From positions 310,001-374,000 of the forward strand of contig CALSFV010000067.1 in NCBI GenBank assembly GCA_943737045.1: 64,000 nucleotides of DNA, given 5' to 3'. The translations under genes and the position numbers were made by a program. Below are positions 18,030-29,930 of the stretch, one piece after another; position 1 is the first letter of the stretch; every line of letters starts with the position of its first letter. Under the pieces are notes generated by a model. The model had not been told where the DNA came from, did not search any database, and saw only the letters and a program-made list of their open reading frames with translations. Source of the stretch: Parapristionchus giblindavisi (Eukaryota > Nematoda > Chromadorea > Rhabditida > Diplogasteridae).

Positions 18030-19495
18030 TTGCCGGTCTCATCGTCCATGGCTCTCACTCTAACGAATATAACCATGACCCTACTGCCATTCTCTCTATT
18101 TTGTGTACATTATGATCGACCCCTTTATATGTCTATACAATAGCTCATTTTTGATATCTTTGTCTGTGTAATTTGTCTATATCTGACCCTGCGTCGCTTT
18201 CCCGTCGAATCTTTCACACGAGGGAGTGATCTATCTAAACCTTTCTCATTTTGTCTCATCAATTCAAGTTTGTACAAAGATGGTATCATTTTTTGAAGAA
18301 GTTGCTACCTATAATAGTTGTTTTGTCTTTTCATTTTGTCGTATTCCCATTAGAAGTTGTTTGTTTGTCCACATAGAGCACCATAGTGCAGTTATAGAAG
18401 AGTCTACAGAAAATGATTACGGTATCTAAATACACCCCCTCTGTCCCGTTCCGCCCATTTTTTATGTACATTCACCCGGTTCAGAAGCAGCTCCGAGCTT
18501 GTTTTCAGTCATGACAGAGCTCCAAGGAGCTTCAATGGAGTTCTGAGCTGTTTCATCTGGAACTCCCGTCCGTCTTTTCTCACGCGACAATCTATATTGT
18601 TCGCTTTGCTCCTAAATTTGCCTGTCCACACTTTCTTTTTCCTTCTGTTTGTAAAATACAAAGCGATAATAAAGAACTGATAGCTGTTTAATTTTATGGA
18701 GATCTTAGATTTACATCCAAATAATGCATATGATACGAATGCACATCGTTTCATTGATTCTAGATAAATGAGTTGAAAATGTTTGTATGACATGTGGTCT
18801 TGGACATATATGTATAGAGATCTCTATAGAGATTTTCCAAAAAAGTAAATTGAAAATCTTTGTCATTTGGCGATTAAATTCACAAAGTCACTCTCCCGCT
18901 TCTTCCGTTCTTTTGGTTAGTGATAGCATAATTTCTGAAAATATTATTATTATTATTGGCACCTCTTTATGTTATCTTAACATTCAAGTGCATATATTAC
19001 GACTAGCTTGGATTTTAAAGAATATTGAGACATAATTGTGTGCTCAATCGTTATCTTTCATTCTCACTATCTCAATTCCGGATCGCTAGACTATGTACTT
19101 TTTTACCGAATTTTCCGATCTATGTCCAAGATTATTTTGCTTCGACTTAAAGTAACACCTAAAAGTTTAATTAAAGAGTGCAAAAATTATGCGAAAAAAA
19201 ACTTGATCTATATGTTCTACAACCACCATCATCACAATGTCATCATTCGTAAGATCGATAAAGACTCATTATACTTAAACATTAGAAAGTAGTCCATTCA
19301 CTATACGGTTCAACGATCGTGTTCACTATGCCTTATCTTGAGCTACGATCTGACGGAAGAAAAGAGTGGAGTAGCAGTGAAAGATAGTAGTGAAAGTCTT
19401 GGGAGTCGATTGAGGTAGGACAAATATACAGTTCAATTTGATTAGTCTAATGACATTGTATGAAGGTACGCTCGAGACGTTAGCTTCTCCGAACG
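18030..19495. other. Intergenic, ZCCHC24-like to acyltransferase
   Basis: I see no conserved coding sequence. Around 18490-18555 there is a short imperfect inverted repeat containing CAGCTCCGAGCTTG and CCAAGGAGCTTCAATGGAG. The last 100 bases must hold the 5' end of the acyltransferase transcript; a GACGTTAG at about 19475-19482 could serve as a leader trans-splice acceptor just upstream of the ATG at 19496. Confidence 0.5.
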
Positions 19496-22400
19496 ATGTC
19501 CACTTCGACTATAAGGGCTGATATTCAGGTGCCCCTAGAATATTGATAATATTAACATTACGTTGATGCGAAAGTATCTTTACAACACTTTGGTCGTTCG
19601 TATTTCACTTGTTGTTGATCGCTGGTGCCTTTACTCTCAATGCTCGGAAGACACTTTGTCCCCTGCCAAGGGATGTGTTCGGGTCAGTGCATCTAGTCAT
19701 CCGGCAGATAATGCCTCATGTTTTGTCCTGATTAAATTCACCTCTACAATTCCATGATATCCGGCTAACCCTGACGCCGATTTGATTGGATCGGTCCTGT
19801 CATCATTGGGGATAAACAGTGTGATCTCTATGAGCGTGGGCACGAGTGGGGTGATGCAGATGAGGTGTCAGCAGACGAATCTGAGTATTGGAGGCGGCTA
19901 CCCAAATGCCAGACTATGGCCGCATAAGTATATCTTACTCAGCGGACTAGTGAGAACGTTGAAGGACCATCTCGAATCCACCCGTCGGAAACAAGCTGTA
20001 ATCTATTTTCAGCATGATAATGTATCAAGGCCGAACTGACGGGATATGGCTGGACTGTTCAATCCCATCCACCACTCTACCGACCTTGCACCCACCCCCC
20101 ACTGACTGTCAAACTGTTTTCGGCACTATATTATAATACTTCCTCAAAAGACAGCACTTAGATTACCTAGCCAGTTTCAATATGTTGCCCGATAAATGAC
20201 GCAAGACTGGCAGTGCAGAAGGGGCAAGTTGTGCCGATGCTTTATGGAAGAAGAAATGTTCGCACTTCACTTTGTAAAGAAACTTTCGGATCAACCGGAT
20301 AGGGTTCAAAATCGATAAGCTGAAGAGACATTTGACAGGCGCTTCGAGCACTCGCAATCACTGCAGTATTGGCATTCCATCTACGATCAAGTCTTTTCCC
20401 AAATGGATATCTCGGAGTTGACATGTGAGTTCTCACAACTTTTTACAAATAGTTACATATAATTTATAATAAGTGATATTTCAGTTGTATATTCTTGCTT
20501 CTGTACATCTTTCCAAAATAAAGAACAAATTAAGTGCCAACTGTATTCTGTGTTCCTTTTTTTCAATAAAGATTAATTAATTGGATATTATAATATGTAA
20601 AAATGCGATATGATTTTTCTCCTATATTTCCAGATTTTTCGTCATCTCCGGTTTCCTTATGGCATCGATTCTTTCCAAGAACGAGGTCACAATCGCATCT
20701 GTCAAAAACTTCTATAAGCGACGATTCTGCAGGATAGTTCCGTTGTATGCGGCTGTGCTGGTGATATGCTCGGTAGTTTTTGCTTTGCTCAATTTTCCTT
20801 AATTCGATCTTTGCCATTACTGATGGTTTAATATTCACTAGAGTTTAAATCCGTTGGATTTTTAAAAAATTACAGTTCCTAGATATCTACGTAAATCAGG
20901 TTGTATGTATATTTCGTTGCAGGTATTCGCCTTATTCCTCTTTGCTCCAATCGATTTGGAATGGTTTATAAGATCACTTCCATGGTGTTTTGCACTCGCG
21001 AAGAACGTCCAACAGACACAACTAAAGAGGAGTGACGTAAATTTCAATTAATTTTCATATATATTTGCGTAACAAGAAATTCAACTTGAAGATATCATCG
21101 TTTTATTCGAGACAAAGCAAGTGAGAGAGTGTTGAACGATAATTTGATCCTTTTGCCGTAAATGCTGACTAATATACTTTTGCAAGTAATATACTATCCC
21201 GTTAGATTCTTGTCCATTATAGACGAGTCAATACTCGGCACTTCTTCATGCGTGGTCACTGGGAGTCGAAGTTCAATTTTACGCAATTGCTCCAGTTATC
21301 GCTTATGCACTGCAACGAATGATATTAATTAGATATAGAATGCTTGTCATCATTGTTCTTGCATCGTGTAAGTATCGATTGTCACTCGAATAGTATTGCA
21401 CTGAGCTTGATAGAAAGAAAATAGTTCCTATGGCTATTCGCCTAATAAAATACGCTTTTATTTTATACATTGATTCATATCATAGGTTCATTCCTATTCT
21501 TCGTTTTGGCCGAGCCATACATCTCCTTCTACACAATGTCAGCACGAATATGGCAGTTCATGGGAGGTTTTCTCGCTTGTGAAGTGAATCAGAGGAAAAA
21601 TCAAGACGACAATGTCAGACTAGTTGAACGCGACCTGAAAGGTTATCATTTTAAGTTAACGTAACAAACTGACTTCAATCAAAATGGAGCAATTGAATTA
21701 CTCAATTTTCCGCTAGAGTATAGTTCAAATTAGTTCTATGCAGTATGAATCCATCTCGATAGCAATAATTCAAAATTCTTTGACAAGTTTGTATCGCGTA
21801 GTTTGGGAAATTTCGCGTAGAAAAATCTTAAAAATTAATGGATCTAACCATAAGGAACATTTTACAGACGGGACAGGTATAACAGTAATTGATGCCGCCC
21901 ATGGAGTACTACTTCTCATTCCACTTTTCATGGTATTTAGTACACTCGAGATCAATCAAACATCAGGAGCGTTATTGGTAAGAGTATGTCTGTTGATTTG
22001 TAATTTCCCGTAACATGACATCATCTGGATTAGATTAGGACAGTATACCGTACTTGCAAAAATCAAAAAGGGTGTAAATGGATCTGAATGGATCAGACCT
22101 ATCAAACAGGATTGTGAGAGATCCGGCCTCAAAACTGGAAATGGAGGTCCAATTAAATCAGAGTATATTCGGAAAAATTTATTCATCGTGAAAGCAATGA
22201 TTTAGTTAGTTAATTGACCTATGACGTTTTCAGATAACTGGACTCATCACCGTTATTTTGCTCAGGGACAATTCGAAGCTGTTGAATAGCAGGTTTGTTT
22301 TCTATGACTATCATAATTAATCGGATATATCAGATGGGTTATATCACTCGGTAATCTATCGTATTCAATATATCTCGTCCATAATATACTTTTGCAAGTA

Positions 22401-25400
22401 ATATACTATCCCGTTAGATTCTTGTCCATTATAGACGAGTCAATACTCGGCACTTCTTCATGCGTGGTCACTGGGAGTCGAAGTTCAATTTTACGCAATT
22501 GCTCCAGTTATCGCTTATGCACTGCAACGAATGATATTAATTAGATATAGAATGCTTGTCATCATTGTTCTTGCATCGTGTAAGTATCGATTGTCACTCG
22601 AATAGTATTGCACTGCTTGTCATCATTGTTCTTGCATCGTGTAAGTATCGATTGTCACTCGAATAGTATTGCACTGAGCTTGATAGAAAGAAAATAGTTC
22701 CTATGGCTATTCGCCTAATAAAATACGCTTTTATTTTATACATTGATTCATATCATAGGTTCATTCCTATTCTTCGTTTTGGCCGAGCCATACATCTCCT
22801 TCTACACAATGTCAGCACGAATATGGCAGTTCATGGGAGGTTTTCTCGCTTGTGAAGTGAATCAGAGGAAAAATCAAGACGACAATGTCAGACTAGTTGA
22901 ACGCGACCTGAAAGGTTATCATTTTAAGTTAACGTAACAAACTGACTTCAATCAAAATGGAGCAATTGAATTACTCAATTTTCCGCTAGAGTATAGTTCA
23001 AATTAGTTCTATGCAGTATGAATCCATCTCGATAGCAATAATTCAAAATTCTTTGACAAGTTTGTATCGCGTAGTTTGGGAAATTTCGCGTAGAAAAATC
23101 TTAAAAATTAATGGATCTAACCATAAGGAACATTTTACAGACGGGACAGGTATAACAGTAATTGATGCCGCCCATGGAGTACTTCTCATTCCACTTTTCA
23201 TGGTATTTAGTACACTCGAGATCAATCAAACATCAGGAGCGTTATTGGTAAGAGTATGTCTGTTGATTTGTAATTTCCCGTAACATGACATCATCTGGAT
23301 TAGATTAGGACAGTATACCGTACTTGCAAAAATCAAAAAGGGTGTAAATGGATCTGAATGGATCAGACCTATCAAACAGGATTGTGAGAGATCCGGCCTC
23401 AAAACTGGAAATGGAGGTCCAATTAAATCAGAGTATATTCGGAAAAATTTATTCATCGTGAAAGCAATGATTTAGTTAGTTAATTGACCTATGACGTTTT
23501 CAGATAACTGGACTCATCACCGTTATTTTGCTCAGGGACAATTCGAAGCTGTTGAATAGCAGGTTTGTTTTCTATGACTATCATAATTAATCGGATATAT
23601 CAGATGGGTTATATCACTCGGTAATCTATCGTATTCAATATATCTCGTCCATTGGCCAATCATTGTCTATATGCGATATCGTAGTGAAAATGCCAAGATA
23701 GAATCATTTGGTCAGTTTTCAACTTGTGTATGAATTTTTGCAGTTAAGCGACGATCAAATAAGGTTTAATGAAAATATCGACAAACAAATGACGCGAGTG
23801 TATGAAAAAACTTTTACGCAAACTGTTATATAATTCGTTAAAAGGACACCTCAAGAAAATTTGACTCTGTGACTTCAAGAAGTGCTAAAGTATTTAAAAA
23901 TTATCCGAAAACTGGATTTCGTTTATTTTGAGCAATGCAAAGTAGAATGAGAAAGCGATGGGTATTATTGTATTATATTTTCAATGTATGTCAATTTTCA
24001 GTATACGTAGATATTTTCAGATATTCTCAAAATAAGCCTCGCAGTCATAATTGTCTCCACATTCATCGTTCATTATACCATTGAGCAATGGTCTCTGACC
24101 GCTCCATTTACGCATAATCTCTCCTTCGTAGGAGTTGCCTATCTGTTCTTGGCTGTGATCTACTTCTGTGGAATGCCTTCATCGATCAAACTTCACGGTA
24201 ACCTGAATCATGAAAATAACAAGCCTTATGTAGTAGAAAAGTTAAATTATTTGCTACAACATTTTACGATCAATTGAAACATTTTCTCATCCCATAGGCA
24301 CACTTTATTTCGTCTTTTTTACTCTCTTACCGTGGCATAGAGCGCTTTTATAATAACTGTCCATCGCAGTACCCAATCATCTCGTGGACGCCCATGAATG
24401 GAATAGACTTCAGGCTGGCGTACCATGGCCGAGAATCGAACCATTTCCCATTGATGAGCAGGCAGAAACGTAAGTATCAAATCGTTCAAATCTTATTCAC
24501 AGAGATCAATTCCAAGCAGATGCAAAAGATTCTGCTGCATTAAACACTTTAAATAGAAACATAGAAACGTTAAAGGTTTTTTATTCTTCAGTTGGACCGG
24601 ATACAAGGAGTCGAGAAAGCATAGAACGGTTATGGTATGTTTCGTGTTTGAAACAAGAATAAATTATTGATTTTGTCTATGGTCCTTCCATTAAATTCAA
24701 AATACAATTGAATAACTCTGAAAGCAATTTATTTCGAATTACACTACTTACACTATCTATTTACACTATTTATTGCATGCAGAAAGGCAATGGAACAGCG
24801 AAAGTTCTAGTGATCGGAAACTCGTTCGCTGCGAGAAGGATTGGATTGATAGCTGATGTCTTCGCTGGCCGATATCACACCTTGAGACTCCATTCCCATT
24901 TAGGTTTATATTTATTAAAACATAATTTCTTTTTTTTTAATCAAATACTTTTATTTCATTAGCGACAATGAAGTTTGTGAGTGGTCGACTCTATAGTTTT
25001 ATTGTCTACTTATTTTGATCGTTCTGATACTTTACAGGATGTCGCATTCTTCTATCTGAAATAAAACCTACTGAATCTTGTAAGAGATTTAATCCGAGTA
25101 CCAAGATTATTCTAGAGAAGATGAAACCGGATATCACTTTTGTTATCGCTAGGTAGGCTATTTTAAAATGAAAATCATTTAAAAGTAAAATTCACATAGC
25201 ATTGCAGCTCATTAAATATAGTACATCTTGTATTGAAATTATTGTTACTAAGAACGATGGTTTACAGAGAAGAGGAGCTCTTCAAGCCATATAATCACGG
25301 AAAAGACAAAATTCTTGCAGCCGCCAAGGAGACGGTTCATTTTTTGAAGTAGGTTTTACGAAGCTTAATAATAATAATACCTCCATGTCCTGCCTTCACT

Positions 25401-26156
25401 TCTTGTATTACGCGTTATGCATGAATAAATAGTAAAAAATGTCCTTATTGTGATGAAATGTTTAATCGAAACGATATAATTCAATACTTTTTACATTATA
25501 GAAACCATTCGAGAATTGTTGTCATAGACGATCAGTATGTATATCCCTCATTCAATTCGAGTGTGAGACATAAAATCTTGAGAAGGATGACACATGAAAA
25601 TGCATCATTTGAGGATCTTCATTTGAGTATTCACGTAGGTCCCATACTCCTAATCAATATTTAGCCTCAAACAGTCTTTCCTTTTTTGTATGATGAACTA
25701 ATGCTTCTACAATTTGTTCTATTTCAGAAAACATAAGAATTAAATAATGCACCTATCTTTCAGGAATTTCGTCAAGTGAAGAAAAACGAGTCGAAGCGAT
25801 TGAAGCAATTGAACTCCACAGGAGTTATCATAAATAACGTTGCGAAACAATTGTGCGATCCACTACAATGTTATCAGTACGCATAATATGTTTACATTCC
25901 TTACATTCTGTATAAAAGAAAACATTATCAATCATCTACTTACTGGACTGTCATTTTTTTAAGATACTCATTTAATTTGAATATTTGTTATTTGAATTTT
26001 TTCTTCCATTTCAGCTACAATCATTCCAATATACACACATACTACGCTGATCTGATAGGACATCTGAGCAGGGACGCGATGGAAAGACTGAAACCAGGAT
26101 ATCAACTAATCGTTGATAAATTTTTGTCGAATTTTAGATATCATTCATATTCTTGA
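19496..26156 (+). CDS. Acyltransferase-3 (OAC-type) membrane protein with C-terminal SGNH domain
   Basis: Exons used: 19496-19528, 20339-20424, 20634-20772, 20923-21036, 21223-21367, 21486-21641, 21868-21977, 22234-22292, 23604-23710, 24021-24197, 24370-24469, 24592-24634, 24783-24903, 25038-25152, 25268-25348, 25502-25634, 25764-25876, 26015-26156; 1974 nt, 657 residues, a normal length for nematode OAC-type proteins. N-terminal acyltransferase-3 signatures: RADIQ, AVLAFH (conserved His about residue 25), FPNGYLGVD, FFVISGFLMA, FYKRRFCRIVPLY, SLGVEVQFY, SARIWQFMGG, GNLSYSIYLVHWP. The C-terminal SGNH-like part has VLVIGNSFA (about 430-439) and YYADLIGHLS, supplying Asp and His near residues 623 and 627. 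These proteins are predicted multi-pass enzymes that move acyl groups onto unknown substrates. Exons 5-8 are present twice (second set at 22435-22579, 22759-22914, 23141-23247, 23504-23562). The block sums to 470 nt, so both copies cannot be included in frame. A third, truncated exon 9 (22334-22380) ends the first copy. Confidence 0.88.
19595..20330 (+). pseudogene. Degenerate mariner transposase remnant in acyltransferase intron 1
   Basis: Plus-strand frames carry decayed mariner catalytic motifs in the correct order: VVDRWCLY (19611-19634) for the first catalytic block, HDNVSRPN (about 20013-20036) for the second, and STDLAPTP (about 20073-20100) for the SPDLAP block. Stops and frameshifts interrupt it. 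I cannot find terminal inverted repeats, so the limits are approximate. It is fully inside the 810-bp first intron and in the same orientation as the gene. Confidence 0.75.
21171..23650 (+). repeat. Near-identical tandem duplication of about 1.21 kb (acyltransferase exons 5-8)
   Basis: Bases 21171-22380 are repeated at 22383-23650 with introns included. Differences seen: a 61-bp local duplication in copy 2 (22554-22614 repeated at 22615-22675) and a 3-bp deletion in exon 7 of copy 2 (one Leu of LLLIPL lost). The unit starts in intron 4 and ends inside exon 9, so copy 1 has a truncated exon 9 after YLVH. Near-identity of the introns means a very recent event or an assembly error such as an uncollapsed haplotype. 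Confidence 0.95.
22060..22190. repeat. Partial copy of the 38.4-kb foldback repeat (also at 23330-23460)
   Basis: GTGTAAATGGATCTGAATGG and the following ATCAAACAGGATTGTGAGAG, then CGGAAAAATTTATTCAT and AAAGCAATGATTT, match arm segments of the snap-back element at 38410-38864 (GTGTGAATGGATCTGAACGG, ATCAAACGGGATTGTGAGCG, CGGAACAATTTATTCAT). It occupies intron 7 of the acyltransferase and was duplicated along with the exon block. Confidence 0.75.
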
Positions 26157-26591
26157 AAACATCAATTTATATTTTGTAGAATATAATGATTAATTATTGT
26201 ATAATACTATTTCGATTGAGTGAGAGTAAATGCATTAAATGATTGTCTGTCTTACATTGCCATATCTGGAAAAATCGAAGTAAAATTAGTAAACATCAGT
26301 AAAGTGGAAGAAAGAAACGTGTCATTTTCCATTGTTTAATGGATGAACTGGAGGGGGTTGCACTAAGAAAGAATAACCACGACTATGTCATCAATAGAAA
26401 CCCAGTCTTTCTCTTCGAAAGTGAGCTCTATTATCGAGGTTTAAACGGTGTAATGAGGTGGATTCTCCCACTTCTTCATAACATTCATATCGAGTTTACT
26501 GATACAACACTATCCTTAACAACGGAATCTGTGATCGATCGTAATTTTACTTTCGATGATACTCCTTCTTCTACCACTAATACTACTACAG
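26157..26591 (+). other. Gap after acyltransferase with an unresolved open frame
   Basis: Positions 26339-26680 hold a 113-codon open frame starting MDELEGVALRKN. Its first part includes ELYYRGLNGVMRWILPLL and its tail is Thr/Ser/Asn-rich. I recognise no family. The tail overlaps the cysteine-rich exon at 26592 in a different frame, so it is probably not translated as one piece. If the frame were spliced after VMR (weak GTGGAT donor at about 26457) it would join the cysteine-rich exon in phase. Confidence 0.3.
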
Positions 26592-27664
26592 ATATATCTG
26601 TGATAGACCTAACAACAGAAATTTCGTTGAACACCAATATTGCGACAGCGGCAACGGTTACAAAAGAAGCGTCCGTGTAATCTGCGCTTGTAATGCATGT
26701 GATGAAGACGGAATCTGTATAGAAGTCAGTTACATTTTTTATCTTATTTTTAGGTTAGCAATTGCCACTTCCTTCTAATCTTTTTTTTCTCGAACTTTAG
26801 GGGGGTTTATAGAAAAATTCAAGAATGCAATAGAGCACGGTCGTGTTTTGTACCAGGGGTTTGCGGGAAATTTTTTTTCGGGAAATTTCGGGAAAAACAA
26901 ATTTCCCGGATTTTTCGCTTAAGGCTCATATAACATCACCTTTTCTATTCAAAACTGCGATTTCTTTTCTTATATGAAAGATAAGTCACTTGGTCTGCTC
27001 ACGGTTAGCAGAAATTCGTACGTAATTCATTTTGATAATTGCTCATCGAAAGATCTTAGAATTGGTCTGCTGAACCATGAAGTAATGGCCTAATATTTGA
27101 TTTCGACATTCCGTTAAACTCATACGTGGGCACACTTAGTTGCTGACAATAAAAATCAGATGGGTCGGACTCCAAAATTGGGTAGGTGGGACTCAAAAAA
27201 ATACTATCTACATATAGGTAACATAACTAAACAACTTGAAAGATTTTTTTCCTCAAAAAGCGACTAAACTCGATTATTTGCTATATTTAACGATGACTGG
27301 CAAAATAAATAATCATAATTGTATCACTTATTTGTTATCAGTAAAATTCAAGCAAATTTAAAAAAAATTAGCGCGAAAAAGTTTTCGAAAACTGCTCATT
27401 TACAATCATTTTTTCTTCGACAGATATTTTTTTCCAGAACGCTTTTCCCGAATTTTTTTGACGGGAAATCGGGAAATAACTTTTCCCGAAAAAGTCCTTG
27501 AAATTTCGGGAAAGTCGGGAAATTTTTCACACCCCTGCTACGGAGTAGATAAAATCATTGCATGATAATCATAACATTTTCAGCTTTGTTCGTATGAAGT
27601 ACACAGGATACTTGGAAATATATTGAATTGCGATGCAAAAGAAGACACAATACGAGAAAACTAA
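26592..27664 (+). CDS. Unrecognised cysteine-rich protein, two 3' exons
   Basis: Exon 26592-26724 follows a pyrimidine-rich acceptor ending CTACTACAG and ends at GTCAGT, a donor also used in the acyltransferase and chemoreceptor genes here. Exon 27584-27664 follows ATTTTCAG and ends in TAA. The two join in phase 0. The encoded 70 or so residues contain 8 cysteines, including YCDSGNGYKRSVRVICACNA, then CDEDGICIELCSYEVHRILG and NC near the end. An even cysteine count with a CxCxxC core suggests a disulfide-bonded secreted or ectodomain module. The 5' exon(s) and any signal peptide are not identified; the upstream phase needs two leftover bases. No family is recognised and no function is proposed. 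Confidence 0.45.
26854..27538. mobile_element. hAT-like non-autonomous element with CAGGGGT/CACCCCTG ends
   Basis: Ends are CAGGGGTTTGCGGGAAATTT and, at the right, CGGGAAATTTTTCACACCCCTG on the same strand. These form short inverted ends of the CAGGGGTG type common in hAT elements. Both sides carry repeated CGGGAAATTTCGGGAAAA motifs. No 8-bp target duplication is visible and there is no transposase. It fills most of the intron between the two cysteine-rich exons. Confidence 0.55.
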
Positions 27665-28220
27665 ACACTTTATTTATCCTCATGTTTTGGATAATTGAAA
27701 ACGCAGAGATGGAGAGGATGAAACAGACTTTTTAACAGACATATAGAAATTTGACATTGCAGGTGAATGTGATGATTTAGAGAGAAACTTAACGGAAATT
27801 CGTCTCTAAAAATCTTTATTCTGAGTGCCAGTGATATCAAGTACTTTTTATGGCTACCCATCTTGGAACAAAATTCTGATGCATCTGAAAAGAGTTAACA
27901 GGCCAATCACACTGGCCCGAATATGGAATGTAGCTTTTCAATCGAAAATTTCAACCGTATTATAAACTCGAAAGGCAAGGTACAATTGAAAATTTGAGAT
28001 GAAATTAACAATGTGCACCCAAAATTGCGGTAAAATTAAGAAATCAATTTATTAAATTTTTTTTAATTAAGAAAAATATCAAAAATCAAAAGTTACAGAA
28101 TACCTATCCTTTTTCGAAACTGTGTGATTTGCATTTTAATTACTTTTTATGTACAAAACTCGAAAGGGTTGTATTCTAATACTACAATTGGCGGTTTTCA
28201 TTTTTTTCGGAAACGAAATA

Positions 28221-28842
28221 CAGTCCCGCACGATCGCCCTCCCTAAAGGCGGGCCGCCGCGACATGATTCATGTCGCCTCATGTCGCATCCTTCTAAAAT
28301 ACTTTTAAAATATTTCATTAGCTGTGGTCGTTGCATCATCAGATAAGATTAAGTTCACCGTTGAAACGAATAAAATAGGTTAACTCTGGACAGAGTTATT
28401 GAAGGATCATGCCTGACTGGGTGCTGACCCTGCGAAATCGATTTTCTAGCAAATGTGTTTTAATAAGGTTTTTTCTCGTATTGGAAGAATTGTAATTGGA
28501 AGTATTGTAATTATTTCCCAAAATACACAAGAAAAAAAAAGAAAATCCGCAGAAAACGTCCAAAAACTTGTTCGTGAGAAAATAGATTTCGCAGGGTCAA
28601 TGAAAAGTGCGGGAAATTCAAATTTGCAGGGATTACGGTAGCAACCCGTCAGCCATGACCCTTTTTACTCTGTCAAGAGTTAACCAATTTTATTCGTTTC
28701 AACGGTGATCTTAATCTTATCTAATGATGCAATGATTATAGTTAATGAAATGTTTTAAAAGTCTTTTAGAAGGATGCGACATGAGGCGACATGAATCATG
28801 TCGCGGCGGCCCGCCTTTAGGGAGGGCGATCGTGCGGGACTG
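28221..28842. mobile_element. 622-bp snap-back (foldback) element flanked by TA
   Basis: The left end CAGTCCCGCACGATCGCCCT and the right end AGGGCGATCGTGCGGGACTG are reverse complements. Similarity continues inward through CTAAAGGCGGGCCGCCGCGA, the ATGATTCATGTCGCC block, a GTTGAAACGAATAAAAT block and GACCCTGCGAAATCGATTTTCT, so nearly the whole element folds back. TA flanks both sides (28219-28220 and 28843-28844). The outer arms are much more GC-rich than the surroundings. No transposase. Confidence 0.88.
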
Positions 28843-29001
28843 TATATAGGATACTGAAACATATTAAGTGATATACTGCAATGAATTGATATGAGTGAAA
28901 TGAAAAGTTAATTGAGTGGTAATACTCAGTGGTGGTTCTACAAACAGCGGCCAGGGGTTCCATTGTCAAAGACCGCAACAGCGGGCATTAGCGGGCTTTA
29001 A

Positions 29002-29108
29002 AGGAATACCCCATGCTAATTTTACCATTGGCAATACTCTCTCGTAGATAAAGAAAGCGAGAGAACATTGCCAGAGCGGAGAGATTCAAATTAGCTTGGG
29101 GTGTGGCT
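29002..29108. mobile_element. TTAA-flanked hairpin MITE copy D (best preserved)
   Basis: TTAA (28998-29001) then AGGAATACCCCATGCTAATT; at the right, CAAATTAGCTTGGGGTGTGG then CT and TTAA (29109-29112). The inner arm TTGGCAATACTCTCTCG pairs with CGAGAGAACATTGCCAGAG. Length 107 bp. This copy defines the family: inverted ends with TTAA duplications. Confidence 0.8.
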
Positions 29109-29819
29109 TTAATATCCCTCATTCTTCCATCTCCTCGTTCTTCTTTTCCTTCTTCTTCTTCTTCTACTCTTCCGTTTTTCAGTCACTTAAGAATATGACC
29201 GACACAACCCAGGGGAATTATGGACGTTATGAGAGATTCATTCTCTATCTTTCTTCTACTTCTTTTACCCTTTCCCATCTTAGGCCCTGGAGGCAGTCAT
29301 TAATCATAGTCGTGTTCTACTCTATAATATCTTTTCTTCTACATCATCTACAACATCGATATCGTTCCGATATACACTGATGGTCATTCATCTTCTGACG
29401 GGAATACTCTATAATTGGTGGCTATCTATCAAGCTAACGATAGTACTCTATATCTCTAGATGACATACTACACTGGCCAACAACCATCAAATCTTTTACG
29501 GTCACTTTTTTGCTTTGTAAAGCCCTGAAACATATGTATCGGCATCAAAAAAAATCCACTGATTGAATGAAAAAAAAGAGATTCTGTGAAGTGCCCGGTG
29601 ATATTAGAAGACACACCATTGTTGATTATATCTTTGTGTGGGTTTCCGAAATAATAGTGATCGAAAGGTGAGAAGAATACAATATAAACACAAAAATATT
29701 CTTATTCTGGAATGTCTATATGCAATAAGACTAAAATTATCCGTAGCTAATCGACAAAACAGCACCATAATTGGTCAATTGTGTCTATCTACTTTCTCTT
29801 CTCCCTCCTCTCTCCGTTA

Positions 29820-29930
29820 TATCCTATTCTTCCTCCTCTCTCCCTCTCCCTTTCCCTCTCCCTCTTCCTCTCCCTCTCCCTTTCCCTCTCCCTCCTCTCT
29901 CCCTCTCCCTTTCCCTCCCCCCTCCCTTTC
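29820..29930. repeat. CCCTCTCCCTTT tandem pyrimidine tract
   Basis: About 110 bases with virtually no purine on the plus strand, built from TCCCTCTCCCTTTCCCTCTC-type units. Overlapping Ser/Pro/Leu open frames are artefacts of the tract. Confidence 0.85.

Noticed and set aside
26339..26680. 113-codon frame with a hydrophobic stretch and Thr-rich tail as a full gene
   Set aside because: The tail overlaps the better supported cysteine-rich exon in another frame, there is no signal peptide at the ATG, and no family is recognised. Kept only as context.
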